Shown in pieces: positions 62,310 to 64,000 of a stretch of DNA of 64,000 nt. A model generated the notes under the pieces. That model saw nothing but the letters and a program-made list of their open reading frames with translations, did not search any database and had not been told where the DNA came from. Every line of letters starts with the position of its first letter. The first letter of the stretch is position 1. The position numbers and the translations under genes are program-made. The DNA lies in contig NZ_CP084560.1 in assembly GCF_021789175.1 (NCBI RefSeq), forward strand, positions 3,782,001-3,846,000. Reading direction: 5' to 3'. This stretch comes from Arthrobacter sp. FW306-2-2C-D06B (GTDB lineage Bacteria > Actinomycetota > Actinomycetes > Actinomycetales > Micrococcaceae).

Positions 62310-63665
62310 ATGAAGAAATCCATTGGCACCGTCGCAGCTGCCGTCACCGTCGCTGTCGCGGCCGCACTATCACTCTCCGCTTGTGGCGGCGGGTCCGCCC
62401 CCGCCTCCAGCGAAGCCAAGGGCGAGATCAACTACTGGCTGTGGGATGCCAACCAGCTCCCGGCCTACCAGCAGTGCGCGAGTGACTTCACCAAGGCCAA
62501 CCCGAATATCACGGTCAAAATCACCCAGCGCGGCTGGGACGACTACTGGACCACCCTGACCAACGGTTTCGTGTCCGGTACCGCTCCGGATGTCTTCACT
62601 GACCACCTGTCGAAGTACCCGGAGTTTGCTTCCAAGAAGCAGCTGCTGGCCCTCGACGACGCAGTGGCCAAGGACGGGGTCAAACTGGACAGCTACAACA
62701 AGGGCCTGGCCGATCTCTGGGTGGGTCAGGACGGCAAGCGCTACGGCCTCCCGAAGGACTGGGACACCGTGGGCCTCTTCTACAACAAGGCCATGACCGA
62801 TTCCGCCGGCATCACGGCCGAGCAGATGGCCAAGCTCGATTGGAACCCCAAAGACGGCGGCAGCTACGAAAAGACCATCGCCCACCTGACCGTCGACAAG
62901 AACGGCAAGCGCGGAGACGAAGCAGGCTTCGACAAGAACAACGTGGCCGTCTACGGACTGGGCTTGGCGGGCAGCGGTTCCGGCCAGGGCCAGACCGAGT
63001 GGAGCTTCCTGGCAGCCACCACCGGCTGGACCGCCACCGACAAGAACCCGTGGGGCACCAAGTTCAACTACGACGACCCCAAGTTCCAGGAGACCATCGC
63101 CTGGTGGGCCGGGCTCGCGGACAAGGGTTACATGCCCAAGCTTGAGACCACCGTCGGCGCCAGTGTGGCGGACAACTTCGGCGCCGGCAAGGCCGCCATC
63201 AACACCTCCGGCGACTGGATGATCGGCCAGTACACCGGCTATAAGGGCATCCAGACTGCCTTCGCTCCCACCCCGGTCGGTCCAAGCGGCAAGCGTGCAT
63301 CCATGTTCAACGGCCTGGCCGACTCCATCTGGGCCGGCACCAAGAACCCCGCAGCAGCCACCAAGTGGGTCGAATACCTTGGTTCCTCAGCTTGCCAGGA
63401 CGTCGTCGCCAACAAGGCCGTCGTGTTCCCGGCGATCAGCGCGTCCTCGGATTTGGCCGCCAAGGCTTTCGCAGCCAAGGGTGTTGACGTCTCCGCATTC
63501 ACCCAGCAGGTCAAAGACGGGACCACGTTCCTCTTCCCCATCGCGGACAAGGCTGCAAAAGTTGACGGCATCATGAAGCCCGCAATGGACGCCGTACTCA
63601 GCGGCAAGAAGCCGGCCAGCTCCCTCTCCGATGCCAATAACCAGGTCAACAACCTCTTCAAGTAA
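62310..63665 (+). CDS. ABC sugar transporter, solute-binding lipoprotein
   Basis: 451 residues. Sec-type signal with lipobox LSACGGG (Cys25). The mature protein shows family 1 features: INYWLWDANQLPAYQQCASD, WDTVGLFYNKAMTDSAGI, and GKAAINTSGDWMIGQY. It likely binds an alpha-galactoside such as melibiose or raffinose because an alpha-galactosidase follows (inference). ATG at 62310 has AAAGG upstream. A 15-bp perfect hairpin sits 20 bp after the stop. Confidence 0.9.
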   Translation: MKKSIGTVAAAVTVAVAAALSLSACGGGSAPASSEAKGEINYWLWDANQLPAYQQCASDFTKANPNITVKITQRGWDDYWTTLTNGFVSGTAPDVFTDHLSKYPEFASKKQLLALDDAVAKDGVKLDSYNKGLADLWVGQDGKRYGLPKDWDTVGLFYNKAMTDSAGITAEQMAKLDWNPKDGGSYEKTIAHLTVDKNGKRGDEAGFDKNNVAVYGLGLAGSGSGQGQTEWSFLAATTGWTATDKNPWGTKFNYDDPKFQETIAWWAGLADKGYMPKLETTVGASVADNFGAGKAAINTSGDWMIGQYTGYKGIQTAFAPTPVGPSGKRASMFNGLADSIWAGTKNPAAATKWVEYLGSSACQDVVANKAVVFPAISASSDLAAKAFAAKGVDVSAFTQQVKDGTTFLFPIADKAAKVDGIMKPAMDAVLSGKKPASSLSDANNQVNNLFK

Positions 63666-63684
63666 CACCAGCCCCTGAAAACCA

Positions 63685-63728
63685 GTCCGGGCGCCGCCGC
63701 TTCACTCCTTTGACGGCGGCGCCCGGAC
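63685..63728 (+). terminator. Intercistronic hairpin after the second solute-binding gene
   Basis: 15-bp perfect arms GTCCGGGCGCCGCCG (63685-63699) and CGGCGGCGCCCGGAC (63714-63728) with a 14-nt loop. No T run follows, and the alpha-galactosidase gene begins 51 bp later in the same direction. It is more likely a stabiliser or partial terminator that raises the level of binding protein over the enzyme than a full stop. Confidence 0.65.
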
Positions 63729-63779
63729 TCTCCACTCCCTCGTAACGCGACACACGACTCTCTGAAAGTGAACCAGCCC

Positions 63780-64000
63780 ATGGACCCGCTCCACCTCCGT
63801 TCCGCCGGCACAAGCCTGGTGGTCAGTTTCGATAGCGGAGAGGCCGAAGTGATCCACTGGGGCGCCGATCTCGGCAGCACCCTCCCCGACCTCGCCATCC
63901 TGGGCGAACCCATCCCGCACTCCGCCGTCGACGCCAACGTACCGGCAGCGCTCCTCCCCCAAGGCTCCTCCGCCTGGCAGGGCCGCCCGGGCCTGCGTGG
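63780..64000 (+). CDS. Alpha-galactosidase, GH36 family (N-terminal part)
   Basis: The frame runs off the window after 73 full codons. It begins MDPLHLRSAGTSLVVSFDSG and continues into EVIHWGADLG, which is the opening beta-sandwich pattern of GH36 alpha-galactosidases. The catalytic barrel is outside the window, so this rests on the N-terminal pattern and on the neighbouring sugar importer. ATG at 63780 follows GAAAG. Cytoplasmic, as no signal peptide is seen. Confidence 0.75.
   Translation, partial: MDPLHLRSAGTSLVVSFDSGEAEVIHWGADLGSTLPDLAILGEPIPHSAVDANVPAALLPQGSSAWQGRPGLR

Overview
The window is high-GC DNA with Gram-positive actinobacterial gene content, most like a Micrococcaceae member close to Arthrobacter sensu lato. 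Pointers are the 32-residue bS22-type ribosomal protein next to an excisionase-type HTH protein (an arrangement also known in Mycobacterium), a Rex/glutaredoxin/HAD-phosphatase cluster, a compact actinobacterial Tad pilus locus with DUF4244 pilin and Rv3654c-like genes, and widespread GTG/TTG starts. This placement is inference from content; no 16S rRNA or tRNA gene was seen.

Layout. 1-5.2 kb: cytochrome c maturation (System II) operon on the minus strand: histidine phosphatase, TlpA-like lipoprotein, CcdA, ResB, CcsB. 5.4-10.6 kb: YceI protein, two tandem four-helix membrane proteins with Pro/Gln/Tyr-rich heads, Rex, glutaredoxin, HAD phosphatase, a 32-bp-period repeat array, bS22 and an HTH protein. 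10.8-12.1 kb: DAHP synthase preceded by a 19-residue leader peptide rich in Trp/Tyr/Phe codons and competing hairpins, an apparent attenuator. 12.2-16.8 kb: LacI regulator, FadR-type regulator with twin operators, L-lactate dehydrogenase, glutamate dehydrogenase. 17.0-17.9 kb: an AT-richer patch with a frameshifted secreted-protein gene coupled to a small unknown gene. 18-37.5 kb: mostly housekeeping genes (ArsR, AcuC, TrkH/TrkA, ProC, sugar-phosphate isomerase, Ppx, SseB, AbiEi/DUF559-like protein, topoisomerase I, HTH protein, methyltransferase, two paralogous lipoproteins, TrhO, GNAT, MrfA-type helicase). 37.5-43.1 kb: minus-strand Tad/Flp operon with overlapping start/stop junctions. 43.3-51.5 kb: PolA-like protein, CHAD protein, YegP-like protein, CoA pyrophosphatase, endonuclease III, a membrane protein, acetyl-CoA synthetase. 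51.7-64 kb: two galactoside-type ABC importer clusters, one with a GH42 beta-galactosidase and a DeoR regulator, the other with an oxidoreductase, a LacI regulator and a GH36 alpha-galactosidase cut by the window edge. Neither cluster encodes its own ATPase.

Cross-cutting signals: (i) many genes lacking a Shine-Dalgarno show TANNNT 6-7 nt before the start codon, implying leaderless mRNAs; (ii) a near-identical 66-bp palindrome lies in two distant gaps between convergent genes; (iii) several start/stop overlaps (ATGA, GTGA, TGATG, TAATG) tie operons together. The most interesting single locus is the aromatic leader peptide and attenuator before DAHP synthase.
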